Origin: Euprymna scolopes
Taxonomy: Eukaryota > Mollusca > Cephalopoda > Sepiida > Sepiolidae
Direction: 5' to 3'
Assembly: GCA_024364805.1 (NCBI GenBank)
Contig: CM044517.1
Coordinates: forward strand, 37,491,032 to 37,531,364
Length of the DNA stretch: 40,333 bases
The notes under the pieces were generated by a model. The model ran no database searches, was not told where the DNA came from, and worked only from the letters and a program-made list of their open reading frames with translations. Both the position numbers and the translations under genes were made by a program. Every line of letters starts with the position of its first letter. Positions within the stretch are counted from its first letter, which is position 1. Below, one piece after another: positions 18,958 to 29,449 of the stretch.

Positions 18958-19880
18958 GATAAAATGCTTTTTAGCTGAAACTAATATGTTGTATGAAAAA
19001 CTGCTCTGCAGCTTTTTAGAGGATCCCAACTAACAATTTTCTAATTGAACTTTGCACTTTAAATATGTATTATTTGCTTCTACCTGGTGCTACCAGATTA
19101 GACTGTCTGAAGATACTGGCTTCCTGTATCAAACATTAATGTTATCGTTTTTTTCCTTTCCCTTTGCAAAACTCAATCATGCTTTGCAAAGTCAAAAACA
19201 ATGATTTTCCTCCACAGAACAACAAAATTAATCATCACAAAATATATCTGAGGATATAAACAATTTGAAGCATAAAAACGTTTCCCAAAATTAATGGATT
19301 CAGCATTAAATAACCTCAAAAGGGTTGATATGCTGTAAAACAAAACAAACTTTGTTTAAAACGCAAATTAATTGTTTTAATGTAATTCTTTAATTTTAAT
19401 CTTTTCAAACGTTTGGGTATTACAAAACCTTTACAAACATTGTCGAATTACAACACCTTATTTTCATAAGAGAAGGAGAGAGAAAAAGAAAAAGGAAAGA
19501 CAAAAATAAAATGCTTTCGTTTAAATAATTAAATAGGAGTTTTTCCACGGGTTATCATCTAAGAATTCTCTTCAAAACAGCTTGTGTTCCCAGATTTCCT
19601 GTACTCTCAACCTCCTTTGACAAATTTTGCAAATTAATTTGCCTTATCGCATTGGTAGCGACCATTGGTTTTCACTTGGATATTGGTGGCAATAAACCTC
19701 CTCAAAGTCCCAGACCTCCTCGCACACATCCAGCGGAGGTCTGGTTAGTGCTTTCTCTCTTCTATCTTTCCATCCTCCTTATTCATTTGTTGCAGCACTA
19801 GTTTATGATGACAATTGCAATTATTATGTAGGATTATCAGTCATTTGTTGAAAAGGGTTAGAAACAACTCAATTTTTGTG
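18958..19880. other. Unassigned AT-rich sequence
   Basis: No domain, element end or tandem repeat is recognised. 19440-19500 is purine-rich; 19630-19740 is slightly less AT-rich and contains a CAGACCTCC/GGAGGTCTG inverted pair (19709/19735). Confidence 0.4.
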
Positions 19881-19884
19881 GCCC

Positions 19885-20519
19885 TTGTAAGCATTGGGTA
19901 TACAAGAAGTGGAATGGAATTACAGGTATGATGAGAGATGGTACCGATTTGCGTGCAAGAAGTTTTACACTATGAAAATTGATTACTCAAATGTTAAGAA
20001 AGTATATTTGAATGGTGAAGCTATTGAGATTGTTCAGAAATTTGTCTACCTTGGTGACCCTATTGAAGAACAGGGAACTTCGGCCATCACTAACCAGCAG
20101 AGTGTTACCACTGTCGATCAAGAATACAGTCTATCATTTGTGTATATGCGGTATAATAGTATCTGGAAGGGAAATCTGACCAGTAATGGTTAAAGATATG
20201 TCTTGCATAGAGAGAAATGAAATGAGAATACTTAAATACAGATAGATACTTAACTACAGATGGCTGGTGTGAGTCTTAAAACAGGCTTAGGTCTGATAAG
20301 CTCAGAGGAAGATTAAGTATGAGAAGTAAAGGAAGATGTATACAGCAAAAGACTGCATTGGTTTGTTCACATTGAAAGAATGGATGAGAGTTTTGAGGTT
20401 AATAGATATGTATCAATTAGCAAGGGAAGTTGGCAGCGGAAGACCAAGGAAAACATGATAGGAAGTGATAGACATAGATTTGAGAGGAAGAGGAATAAAT
20501 AAAGACCTGACCAGGTGTT
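19885..20519 (+). mobile_element. LINE ORF 3' part, interrupted by palindromic insert
   Basis: The frame 19894-20193 contains VYLNGEAIEIVQKFVYLGD, the K.LG..I segment that follows the RT core in endonuclease-RT LINEs. A later frame (about 20356-20515) reads WFVHIERMDES (the W.GHVERM block), then a RKTKEN-like GRP.KTW block, and finally the GINKDLT end also seen at 11610-11660. It has several stops and frame changes. It is cut near its 3' end by the 20517-20726 insert. Confidence 0.7.
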
Positions 20520-20525
20520 AATTTT
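20505..20525. repeat. Direct repeat flanking insert, left
   Basis: ACCTGACCAGGTGTTAATTTT here and ACCTGACCAGATGTTCATTTT at 20727-20747 differ at two positions. They are best read as a target-site duplication. Confidence 0.6.
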
Positions 20526-20670
20526 TATTTTTTTATTTCGGACTATTAGTCTCATCTTATCTTTTTATTGGTGCACAACGTTTCGGCCAACTTCCTCTGG
20601 CCGAAACGTTGTGCACCAATAAAAAGATAAGATGAGACTAATAGTCCGAAATAAAAAAATAAAAATTAAC
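20517..20670. repeat. Perfect palindrome, 73-bp arms, 8-bp spacer
   Basis: Arms 20517-20589 and 20598-20670 are exact reverse complements over 73 bases, with spacer ACTTCCTC. The inner ends carry GGCCGAAACGTTGTGCACC. Its GGCC-GAAA-CGTT-GTG order equals the 3' half of the hammerhead in the Penelope-like element at 13990-14031, while the CTGATGA half is absent. With the tail to 20726 it forms an insertion in a LINE. Perfect arms suggest a very young event, arm-to-arm correction, or a foldback assembly artefact. Confidence 0.9.
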
Positions 20671-20726
20671 ATACAATGCTCATCTCAAAAATAAAATATT
20701 CAAATTAAGGAATAATATATATATAT
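20671..20726 (+). other. Tail of palindromic insert
   Basis: 56 bases between the palindrome and the right direct repeat, ending in AATAATATATATATAT. They probably belong to the same insertion. Confidence 0.5.
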
Positions 20727-20747
20727 ACCTGACCAGATGTTCATTTT
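20727..20747. repeat. Direct repeat flanking insert, right
   Basis: Partner of 20505-20525, 19 of 21 identical. Confidence 0.6.
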
Positions 20748-22157
20748 TAAAAACTGTTGAACATGTATGGTATGTAAAACTGACGTTAATCCGAATATGA
20801 TTATTTGGTGTTTTTTTAAGTATTTAATACATTTAAAAATCACAGAGAACTAATTATAGAAAATCTGAAACACATAAATGCGAAAAAGATTAAATAAAAA
20901 AGGGAATATATTGATCCTATTAGCTAATAGATTCAAAATAAAATGAAAAAAATAATCAAATTTTTCGTTTATTCTCAGCACAAATTCAAAACGCAAACTA
21001 CCATATTTGTAATTCAAATAAATAGACATTTATAAATAAAATTTTAAGTTTCTCAGAATAATTTACATTTCATCGTGTTTCTTGATAACCTGATTAAAAA
21101 AAAACAGACAAAACATAACAAAATAAATGAAAATAATCGCCATTTTGAAAATAGAAATCAAAATGGCTTCCAGTCAAGTGAGAAATGGGCATTGAATGGC
21201 CGTCATTGGTAAATCACCAATTTGCACTTAACACAAATGACACAAAAAATATTAATTTGAATAACAAAACTAGACTGACAAATATCTCGAATCCTGTGTT
21301 GTTCTCATCTATTTCTATGTAGCAAATATGTAAATTATGAGCTTTTAAAACGACACGGAAAATGCATAAAACATGAATTTGTTTACATAAAAAGAATTGA
21401 ATTTGTATTTTTCGTATTTTTATGGGTACATTTGAAACCCTTGATTTAATTAATCGGAAATTGGTATTTTCAGTATAATTTCAATTTCATAATTTGTAAA
21501 CACCTCCTTCTAAATGAATGAATTTACAAGCCAAATCTCAAGCTGGACAAAGCTCTTAAAGTTTATTACGTACCCATCTAACCTTTTCGTCCTTCTTTTC
21601 CAAATTTAATCAAAGTTTTCGTTCCCTCTGGTTCAATCGAAATCACAAAGAATTCAACTAATAATAATAGGGAATTTCTAAAGTATTGAAATAAAAATGA
21701 TCTATTGCGATATTTCAAATAAGAAAAACAATAGATCGATTGACAAACAAAAATCTTAGCAGACTGAAAAATTGCGTTTGCTTTGAAACCGATCAAATGA
21801 GAACATAGATGTATATTTCATTCGATTGGAATCAATCAATTATTGATTCATTTATTGATTACAAGATTTCTGTATATTTCAATTCGAGTCGATCATGGAT
21901 GCACCTTATGACACTAAATTCAGCGATATCTATCAATAGCGAAAGATAAAACGGTCATCGATGTATCATATTTCAATTTAGATATCTTCTAATTAGAAAG
22001 AAATCTTTTTGCATAAATAATGGTAGCTAAAACACACACATAAACACATACAGAGAATAACATTTAGGAAAATATTTAGGATTCAAAATATCTCTAAATA
22101 TTCAAAATACAACATTCACACTTCAAATAATAAGACAAGAGAAAATAAATTATCAAT
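20748..22157. other. Unassigned AT-rich sequence
   Basis: There is no gene or known repeat. The region is uniformly AT-rich with scattered ATCGAT-type words (21720-21960). Confidence 0.4.
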
Positions 22158-22162
22158 ATTAC

Positions 22163-22465
22163 TGTTATGTTTGACGTTCATCTTTGTCGCCAACTGTTAT
22201 GTTTGCAGGTTGAACCAAATAACGTATAAGGCAATACGAATGAAGACTCAACAAAACAAAGGTAGATCAATAAGAAGTATATGAGGAAAAGTATATATAC
22301 AGTATATTTACATAATGGTTGTCAAGTAAGTCTTGGCTGGAGAACATATCTGCTCTCGGCTCGGCCTTCGGTGGCTTCTGGTTAACACACACTCAGACTA
22401 ACCGAGTCTTGCTATTTATGTGTAATATTATCCACATATGTAAATGAGTGGGTGCCACCACAACA
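22163..22465 (-). mobile_element. LTR retroelement remnant with TSD (gypsy-like)
   Basis: On the minus strand an LTR (22465-22195) starts TGTTGTGGTGGCACCC and ends CAAACATAACA. It is followed by TTGGCGACAAAGATGAACG, the primer-binding-site style of Ty3/gypsy elements, and then a short LTR-end-like CAAACATAACA. Five-base duplications ATTAC lie at 22158-22162 and 22466-22470. The coding interior is absent, so it is a fossil that retains mostly one LTR. Intact duplications and clean TG..CA ends suggest moderate age. Confidence 0.75.
22195..22465 (-). repeat. LTR, 271 bp
   Basis: TG...CA ends; contains a relatively GC-rich block (about 22345-22380) with GGCCGAGCCGAGAGCAG on the minus strand, typical of an LTR R/U5 zone in otherwise AT-rich DNA. 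Confidence 0.75.
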
Positions 22466-22699
22466 ATTACAAATAAATTTCAAAAGATCATATCTAAATC
22501 TTCTTATCAAAGTATCCTGTTTATAAATATTCAATATATCAAGTTTATGCATGCTCAGAATCTCAAAATATTATAAATTTAAAAATATAAAGTCTTTAAA
22601 CATAATTCTGTATATATATATTTTTACTCCTTTTTTCATCCCAAACTAGGCATATTGCCACTTAGAACGTAAAGAGTTAGAATTAGGGATCGTGTCTAA

Positions 22700-23060
22700 C
22701 AAGGGACTGTGGGGGGGGGTGCAACGAGATGTCTGTCTACATTGCATTAAAACATCTGTAGGTTAGTACAGTCAGGGAAGCAGGAAAGTGAGAGGAAACT
22801 CAAAAATCTAGCAATTCGAGGAAAGAAAGTATGAGTAGAAGGTATTTTAGTATCTAGGGACCTCTACACTGAAGGGTGGGATTTAGCTGCCTATCTGGTT
22901 AGTCAGGGGCATTTACATCATGCACCAGAGCATTTGAGAAAAGGCAAAAGGATGCAACATTACAGTGATGAGATCTAAGGTGGAGCTTGACCAATAGTGA
23001 AGAACGTATTAGATTTGTGATTCTTTCTTAGACACTTTCTAAAAGAGAGAGACTAATGGT
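22700..23060 (+). repeat. Dispersed repeat, copy 2 (ATCTAGGGACCTCTACA family)
   Basis: Homologue of 15290-15600. A G run (22711-22719) lies near its left side. A 5' or 3' part of a longer element is likely, but the class is unknown. Confidence 0.6.
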
Positions 23061-23169
23061 AGATGCACCAGCTCATATATGGCAACAATACATGGACGAA
23101 TTGTAGTTTTATTGAGATATAGGATACTTTCTTATGCGAGTAATCTTCTAGCAGGGTAGAGGGAGTCCA

Positions 23170-23171
<2 letters not shown>

Positions 23172-23202
<31 letters not shown>
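23172..23202. repeat. (TA)n microsatellite
   Basis: About 30 bases of TA dinucleotide. Confidence 0.95.
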
Positions 23203-23205
<3 letters not shown>

Positions 23206-26100
23206 AAGAAATTTGACAAATTCAAAATAATAAAAAAATAAAGTTAAATCAATCAATAATTGAAGAATAACAATTTATCAAAGCTAAAATTGCTGCAATG
23301 CATAAAAAATTACAATTCTCAACGCATTAAAAGTGAATGCAAGCATTTACTTGGTTGATGTCCTATTTTCAATCATCTGTTTCAACTGCCAAGTGCAAAA
23401 AGCTTTTGTGGATATTTCTGAAACTTCACGTCACTGACGAACCTTCAAAAGTGACAAATATGTTCTTATCTAAAAATAAATTTGAAATGTTTAAAGGAAG
23501 CTTGGTTTTATTGCCATCTCAGAATTATTTTAAGCATATCCATAAGTAAATCATTTAGAAAACACCATCTCCTATTTTACCTATACATGTAGAAAGATTG
23601 TAATACTTTTCTAGGTACGGGCAAAAATGGTGTAAAAAAATAAGGGGACAGAGCTTGAAAATCTGGTTTATCATAATTTTTTGCAGGTTTCTACTTTTTG
23701 ATTGTATTTGAAAGATTAAAGCCTGAAGTTAAATTCCAAAGGGGGCAAAAAATATTTGTACATCCGAAAAAAAAAAGTTATAATGAAAAATATTTTCATG
23801 GCGACAATCGGAAACTGACAAATTCAGCTAAATTTTGAAGTTAAATAAATTCATTCTAAATATTCTGGATCTATTTAAAAAAATAACAGTAAATTAAAGT
23901 CCTCAGATATTGAATTAAAAAAAACACCTTGTTTGTACAAAAAATAGCTTAATTAGCCCCCAAAAGCGAGAGCTTCTGGCTCCACAGAATCACAACAAAC
24001 GAAAAATCGTCAAAGTGTGGATTCTCAGAAAGTCAAAAGACTGACTGAAAAATGACGTCAGGTAGTTAAAGGGAGGTAGAAAGAACTGGTTTTCTTTTTT
24101 CCCCCCCAGACGTGCATCCATACATTCCTACTGTGAACGTTTGTATAATTTTCAACATTTTTTAATTTAATTATTTTTCTATGTTTCTGCTTTTAAATGA
24201 AATCTTTTTTTTATTTTTCAAGATTATATAAAAATTATGTTATGCCAAAGTTTCACATGCATTCAAGCAAGGAAAATATTAGAATCTTACATATAAAAAT
24301 TATGCAAAACATATAATTTAACAAAAAACATTTTTTGCAATTATAATTTTTTATGTGAAAATATTAAATAAACAATGCTTAATTCAATGCTAATATCGGT
24401 AGTCCGTGAAATTAATTTTTCTTCAAGTTATATTGAATTCATTAATATGAACTTAAGGGGCTTTTTTTCGTAATGTTCATGAAAAACAAATTAATTTTTC
24501 TTTTTTATTGTTACAATTTACGATGCTTTATTTTTATAAAAAAAGCAAAAATAAATTCATTTTTTTTTACTCTCGAAAACCATAACTTTAGTAAAGGTGT
24601 TTTTTTTTTAACAAAATAATACATTTCCACTAAGATCCAAATAAAAATAATGGACCCATTATATTTTGGGATCATTATTTGATAAATACTAAAAATTTCA
24701 TTAAAATTTATTAATTTTCTGATTTTGGGTGAATTTTTAAGTAAAAAGAGGGGTAAAAATGTGTGTACACTTTGAGCATTGGCTATTCATTTTTCACGTA
24801 CCTATAATTTTTCCAATTCATAACTTTTACAATTCATATTTTTTTGAAATTTATACCTTTTCCAATTTATATATTTCCCATTTTATACTTTTCGAAATTC
24901 ATAATTTTCTAGACGGTTTGTACACGTTTTTTTTAATCTTTTCTGTGACAGCCATTGAATTTAATGAGCGTTCAGAAATATTTTCGTCTGTGTGAGCACG
25001 TGTCAAGTCAACATATAATCTCTTAACTGTTATTTCCGACGGAACAGAGAAAGGATAAAACTTATCCAACAATTGCTTTGATTGAACAGTATTTTTCTCC
25101 ATCAGAAACCAAAGCTTTATCAACACACATAAAATTGAGATGTTTTTCATTGTTTTGAAAATTTGCAATATTGACTTAACTTAAATAAGTGTAATAATCT
25201 GATTATGCACGGATTTTAACATATGCCATTTAAAGATTAGTACTTTATAAAAATTGATTTTTTTATTAAATGGCGTCACCTATGTAACGGGGTCGGGACT
25301 TGTTAAGTGTGATGTGTTATATGACACCGGATTGGTCAACTGCAAAAACGAGAATGGAGAGTATGAAATTACAATGAATTATTTATTAATAATTTATCTA
25401 ATGACACCAAGTCACAACATACATAGATTAGCACGAGTCCAATGTGTTAAGGCGACTCAATTCCTGCCTCATTAGCACAATTCACAAAGCATTTGCACCA
25501 GTGATGCCATTCTCACATGACACGGCATAAACATCGCCTGCAACATGTCACCATACCATGGAAACATTGTTCTAATTCGATTTCATTGTACTGAAATGAT
25601 GTCTTCGCATGAGTGAAGTAATAATGGACGGAATTTGGAAAAAAAGATTCTTAAATTCGAAATTATGGTTGAACACATTTTTATCATTCAGTAGAAGATT
25701 TGGGAACTTGGAATTCTTTTTAGTTTTAATCGATTTTTTAATCCTAATTAATGTGAAAATGTAGTGAAGCTCCATTTCAAAAGCTAACATTGATGCTTAT
25801 CACCGGTTTTGTAGTGTAAAGGTGGAATTAGTTGTCAGAAAATTACAGGATGCTAACATGGCTTTAAACTTCCTAATACCATCACCACAGAATAAAATGA
25901 TAAAAATAGTAATATTTTCAAGTTCATGGATATCTATATGTAACAGTCTGAATAATATTTTTGTATGCTATACATATTGAATTTTTTGATAATTTTAAAT
26001 TTTTTACTAATTTAGATTATGATTGCTATTAAAATACCTGGAAATCTATGTAATATTAATATTTTTTAATGTTTTTCAATCTGAAACTTGATTTAAATAT
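23203..26100. other. Long unassigned AT-rich region
   Basis: About 2.9 kb without a recognisable gene or element end. Homopolymer T and A runs are frequent (24505-24620). A C run is at 24108-24114. The frames 23337-23549, 24759-24995, 25254-25475 and 25572-25790 have no domain I recognise. The stretch 25265-25560 is less AT-rich and could be an eroded element. Confidence 0.4.
24808..24910. repeat. Short minisatellite, about 17-bp period
   Basis: About six degenerate copies of TTTTCCAATTCATAAC follow each other: variants include TTTTACAATTCATATT, TTTTCCAATTTATATA and TTTTCGAAATTCATAA. Confidence 0.65.
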
Positions 26101-26117
26101 TATTATAAATTTTTGAA

Positions 26118-26152
26118 TATATATATGTATATATATATATGAGAATAATGGA

Positions 26153-26183
<31 letters not shown>

Positions 26184-26186
26184 TAT
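26118..26186. repeat. (TA)n microsatellite at gap edge
   Basis: TA-rich tracts broken by GAGAATAATGGAAAAAAAAA run directly into the N gap; the repeat probably caused the gap. Confidence 0.9.
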
Positions 26187-26289
26187 NNNNNNNNNNNNNN
26201 NNNNNNNNNNNNNNNNNNNNNNNNNNNNNNNNNNNNNNNNNNNNNNNNNNNNNNNNNNNNNNNNNNNNNNNNNNNNNNNNNNNNNNNNN
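26187..26289. other. Assembly gap (103 N)
   Basis: Run of N. The true length is unknown. Confidence 0.99.
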
Positions 26290-26560
26290 ATTTCCATTTT
26301 TTTAGGGGTTAAACGCCGCTGGGTCACGTGGTATAAAGTCACCATTTCTACTTAGAAAATTAAGTTTGCAATCGATGAAATTAACGCGAAAAAAGAAAAA
26401 AATGTGTAAATTGTGGAATTTAGAGGGGGGCAGTAGATCTTCATTTTTTTAGGTATTAAACGACGCTGAATTACGTGGTAAAAATTTACCGATTTCTATA
26501 ATGGCAATACAGAAAACGGTAATTTTTTACCACATAATTCAGCGTCGTTCCCGTAAGGGA
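26290..26560. repeat. Foldback plus direct copy beside the gap
   Basis: Arms 26459-26491 and 26517-26549 are inverted copies with 2 mismatches in 33 (AACGACGCTGAATTA... and its complement), spacer 25 bp. A third, direct copy lies at 26295-26350 (TTTTTTTAGGGGTTAAACGCCGCTGGGTCACGTGGTA). It may be the edge of a DNA transposon or foldback whose other part lies in the gap. Confidence 0.7.
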
Positions 26561-27080
26561 TAAAATAAAACAAACAAATGAAATCTTTTCAGTTTTTTTC
26601 GTAAGTGTTTTTTTTTTATATTTAAAAAAAAAAAAAAACAATAAAAGCCAAACATTTTTTCTATCTACACGGAATTATTTTTCAAGCTAGAAACTTAATG
26701 AAATCACCAAATGATATTTGGTAAACGTTTTTTTTTTTTATGGATAGCATCTAGGGGCAAATAACTCTAAAAATGTTTTAAAAAGGTCGCTTTTGGAAAT
26801 ATTAATTCCAACATGAATTAAATATATTATCAATATAATTGTTGTTTAAAATTTATTAAATTATAATTTTAAATAGAATACTTAAAATAATTATCTCGCT
26901 AAAAACATTAACTAAGATACCGCTATTTATTAAAATCAATTTTTTTTAATGTCATATGCAAATAAGGTGATCTCTTAATTGTATATTTTTCCAAGTATCG
27001 TACTATATATAGAAACAAATGAAAGATTGACGTAAGACACGTTTCGTATGTATTAATCAAATTGTGAACAAACAGTAATA
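26561..27080. other. Unassigned AT-rich sequence
   Basis: A/T homopolymers at 26608-26640 and 26729-26740; nothing else recognised. Confidence 0.4.
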
Positions 27081-27084
27081 CAAA

Positions 27085-27101
27085 TTTATATATATAGATA
27101 G

Positions 27102-27146
<45 letters not shown>
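27085..27146. repeat. (TA)n microsatellite
   Basis: TATATAGATAGACAAATATA followed by about 40 bases of pure TA. Confidence 0.95.
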
Positions 27147-27149
<3 letters not shown>

Positions 27150-27500
27150 ATTGCTTCATCTTTGCAGATGATTGCCGTCCTGTCCAACAAAACGCCACCA
27201 CCAACCCCATCCCCCAGTTCATCGAATATGACCACAAAGGTGGCTCTTCAAACCAGCAGCGAACTTACATGGCCTGAAGCAAAGATGACACAGAAAGTGC
27301 CTACCTCGGGTTAACTGGACCACTCTGTGGTATGGTGTCCCTGTGCACAACAATATACCTCCTCAGACCTGCAGTCGACTTGCACTTCTTGCCACACACT
27401 ACACAGGTTGCCTCATCAGGTCGCAGAGGCAATGGTACACAAGGGCGTCTTTCGTGTGACGGATGAATTGCTGTACAAAACATATCTAAGAACACTGCCA
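27147..27500 (-). pseudogene. Zinc-finger-bearing LINE end (or ZNF) remnant
   Basis: The minus frame 27495-27301 reads PLPLRPDEATCVVCGKKCKS followed by TAGLRRYIVVH. This is a C2H2-like finger (C-x2-C...H) with Tyr where the first zinc His is expected. Further on (about 27230-27180, another frame) a second finger-like CKFAAGLKSHLCGH follows. Such fingers occur at the C-terminal end of some LINE polyproteins, and the position directly before a microsatellite fits a LINE tail; octopuses also have many C2H2 genes. It is interrupted, so not a working gene. It is markedly more GC-rich than its surroundings. Confidence 0.5.
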
Positions 27501-27639
27501 GACATATAAATTAACTTTGTGTGACATTTACAAAAGATAGGCTCAGCCATTTTGGAATCTATGAGGAAGGAATTCGCACACATATCCACACATAGTAACA
27601 TTTATATAATAGTAGTGATAAAGGTACATTTATACGTAT

Positions 27640-27774
27640 ACAAATATTCATAAATGTATACATACATACACACACATATATATATACATATACAAATATT
27701 CATAAATACATAAATACGCATATATATATATACATATACAACTATTTATAAATACATATACAACTATTCATAAA

Positions 27775-27853
<79 letters not shown>
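27640..27853. repeat. TATACA and (TA)n microsatellites
   Basis: Imperfect CATACA/TATACATATACAA repeats (27640-27780) lead into about 75 bases of TA (27779-27853). Confidence 0.95.
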
Positions 27854-27858
<5 letters not shown>

Positions 27859-28130
27859 CACGAGATCTTTTTTAACTTTATTTGCTATAGAAAATCAAAT
27901 GTTTGAAATTAAAGGTGTTAAAAGAAGTTAATGGATCCTAAAAGTAATAAAAAGGAATGTTAAATTGTTCCAAACCTTAATATTTTGAAGTTATTGCGAG
28001 TTTGAAAAAAAGTTGAGAAAAATGATTGAAAATTGAATCAATTTATTGACCTTTTTTGACTTTTTATGGATATAGCGTTTAGGTACAGAGTACACACTTT
28101 TTTACATGAATCTTGAATTTTATACTACTA
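27854..28130. other. Unassigned AT-rich sequence
   Basis: No feature recognised. Confidence 0.4.
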
Positions 28131-28177
28131 CTTTGCACATATACACACATGCACATATATGCGGGTGTGCATGTATC

Positions 28178-28235
28178 AACGTATGACTGCGCAATATATA
28201 TATATATATATATATATATTATGCAGTCATACGTT
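28178..28235. repeat. Short palindrome with (TA)n loop
   Basis: AACGTATGACTGC (28178-28190) and GCAGTCATACGTT (28223-28235) are exact inverted copies around a (TA)n tract, giving a stem of 13 bp plus the self-pairing TA core. Confidence 0.85.
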
Positions 28236-28236
28236 A

Positions 28237-28271
<35 letters not shown>
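28236..28271. repeat. (TA)n-(TG)n microsatellite
   Basis: Short compound TA to TG tract ending GTGTGCGTGTGC. Confidence 0.9.
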
Positions 28272-28284
<13 letters not shown>

Positions 28285-28414
28285 GCATAACAAATGCACA
28301 CGTCTCAAATCTGACTGCATTTTTGTACATATCTAAATATATACATCAAAATAAATCACAAGTTTTTTTATATATTTACATCTACACACAGAATTGGCAA
28401 ATACATAATATATA

Positions 28415-28417
<3 letters not shown>

Positions 28418-28481
<64 letters not shown>
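28418..28481. repeat. (TG)n microsatellite
   Basis: About 64 bases of TG dinucleotide. Cys/Val frames here are artefacts. Confidence 0.95.
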
Positions 28482-28483
<2 letters not shown>

Positions 28484-28799
28484 TATCTATATATAAAAAG
28501 TGAAATAAAATTTAATTTGATTATGTCCTTTAGATTTCAATCTCATTTTGTAGATTGGTTTTCTTTTGTTGTTCAATAGTTGTCTTTTTCTTCACTGAAA
28601 ATTTCTCTTTACTTTTGCTCCTGGATACTGATCATGAGATTCTTGTTGACATGTCAGCTGCAGAATTCTAACCAGGATTAATAATAATAAAAACAAAAAA
28701 GCTCCCTGGGTAAAATAAATTAGGACTATCGGATGCCAATTGCAAATAAATATTGATTTGGTAAATAAAATAAAGAAAATCTATTTATGAAAAAAAAAA
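28482..28799. other. Unassigned sequence, possible minus-strand element end
   Basis: Read on the minus strand, 28505-28484 ends CTTTTTATATATAGATAATT, like the right ends of the Helentron-like elements, but no matching ACTAGC start was found to its right. Otherwise nothing recognised. Confidence 0.25.
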
Positions 28800-28900
28800 T
28801 TGTCATCATCATCATTATTATCATAATCGATTCAACGTCCACTTTACTGGTGCTACGTGCCACAGATGCAGCTAATTTTATTTGTATCTCCTGTTGAAAT
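28800..28900. repeat. LINE/SINE tail-like fragment with (CAT)n
   Basis: CATCATCATCATTATTATC then ATTCAACGTCCACTTTACTG resembles the common cephalopod repeat segment ending with an AACGTCC..TTT..TG block next to a trinucleotide tail, recalled from memory. Confidence 0.3.
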
Positions 28901-29039
28901 TAGCCTCTCATAGAATGAAAAATTTTTGCAGGTGTCAAACGAGCCAATAAATTCACTTTCCTAGCTAACACAATTGATTCCAGTGAGTGAACTGACACAA
29001 GACAACGTTACGTGGAAAGTTTTCAACAATTTTATAAAA

Positions 29040-29440
29040 TGTAAGCATCCCATCGTATGTGAGAGCGACAACATATAACACACATATCCGACCTATACTT
29101 TTGTATGGCCGCGAAATATGGTCAACGATGAAACGTCAGACCGACACGATCCTGCAGCACATAGGAATGAGAAAATTGCCGGTTTCACACAACAAGCCTG
29201 CATGAGAAATTATGCAGCTCAATAATGTCTCAACTGGTATGGCCATATTGCCTGCCATCAGTCATCTGAAACGCTTCAAAATGTGTCCTTCATTGATGTC
29301 AATGGCTCAAAGCCACATGATAGGACACTTTAGACATGGATGGAATCAACTGATGACAACTTGATCCTGGCAGGCGGCACAAGTGAAATAGAAACAAACC
29401 TAATCTCAAGCATGAGACAGTAAGATAAAAATTTTAAATA
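29040..29440 (+). mobile_element. LINE RT C-terminal fragment
   Basis: A frame at about 29078-29203 reads THIRPILLYGREIWSTMKRQ and continues to ILQHIGMRKL, matching the R.ILLYG.E.W block near the end of non-LTR RTs. The text continues in other frames to about 29400 (AILPAISHLKRFKMCPSLMS) and ends near an AATAATAATAA stretch (29438-29448). It is 5'-truncated with stops. Confidence 0.65.
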
Positions 29441-29449
29441 ATAATAATT

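Noticed and set aside
24060-24120. TGACGTCA near 24054 as a CRE regulatory site
   Set aside because: A single 8-mer in 40 kb with no promoter context; chance is likely.
28079-28481. Cys/Val and His/Thr frames on both strands
   Set aside because: Products of (TG)n and (TA)n microsatellites.
28482-28510. Minus-strand right end of a Helentron-like element
   Set aside because: Ends CTTTTTATATATAGATAATT, but no partner start was found; kept only as a remark.
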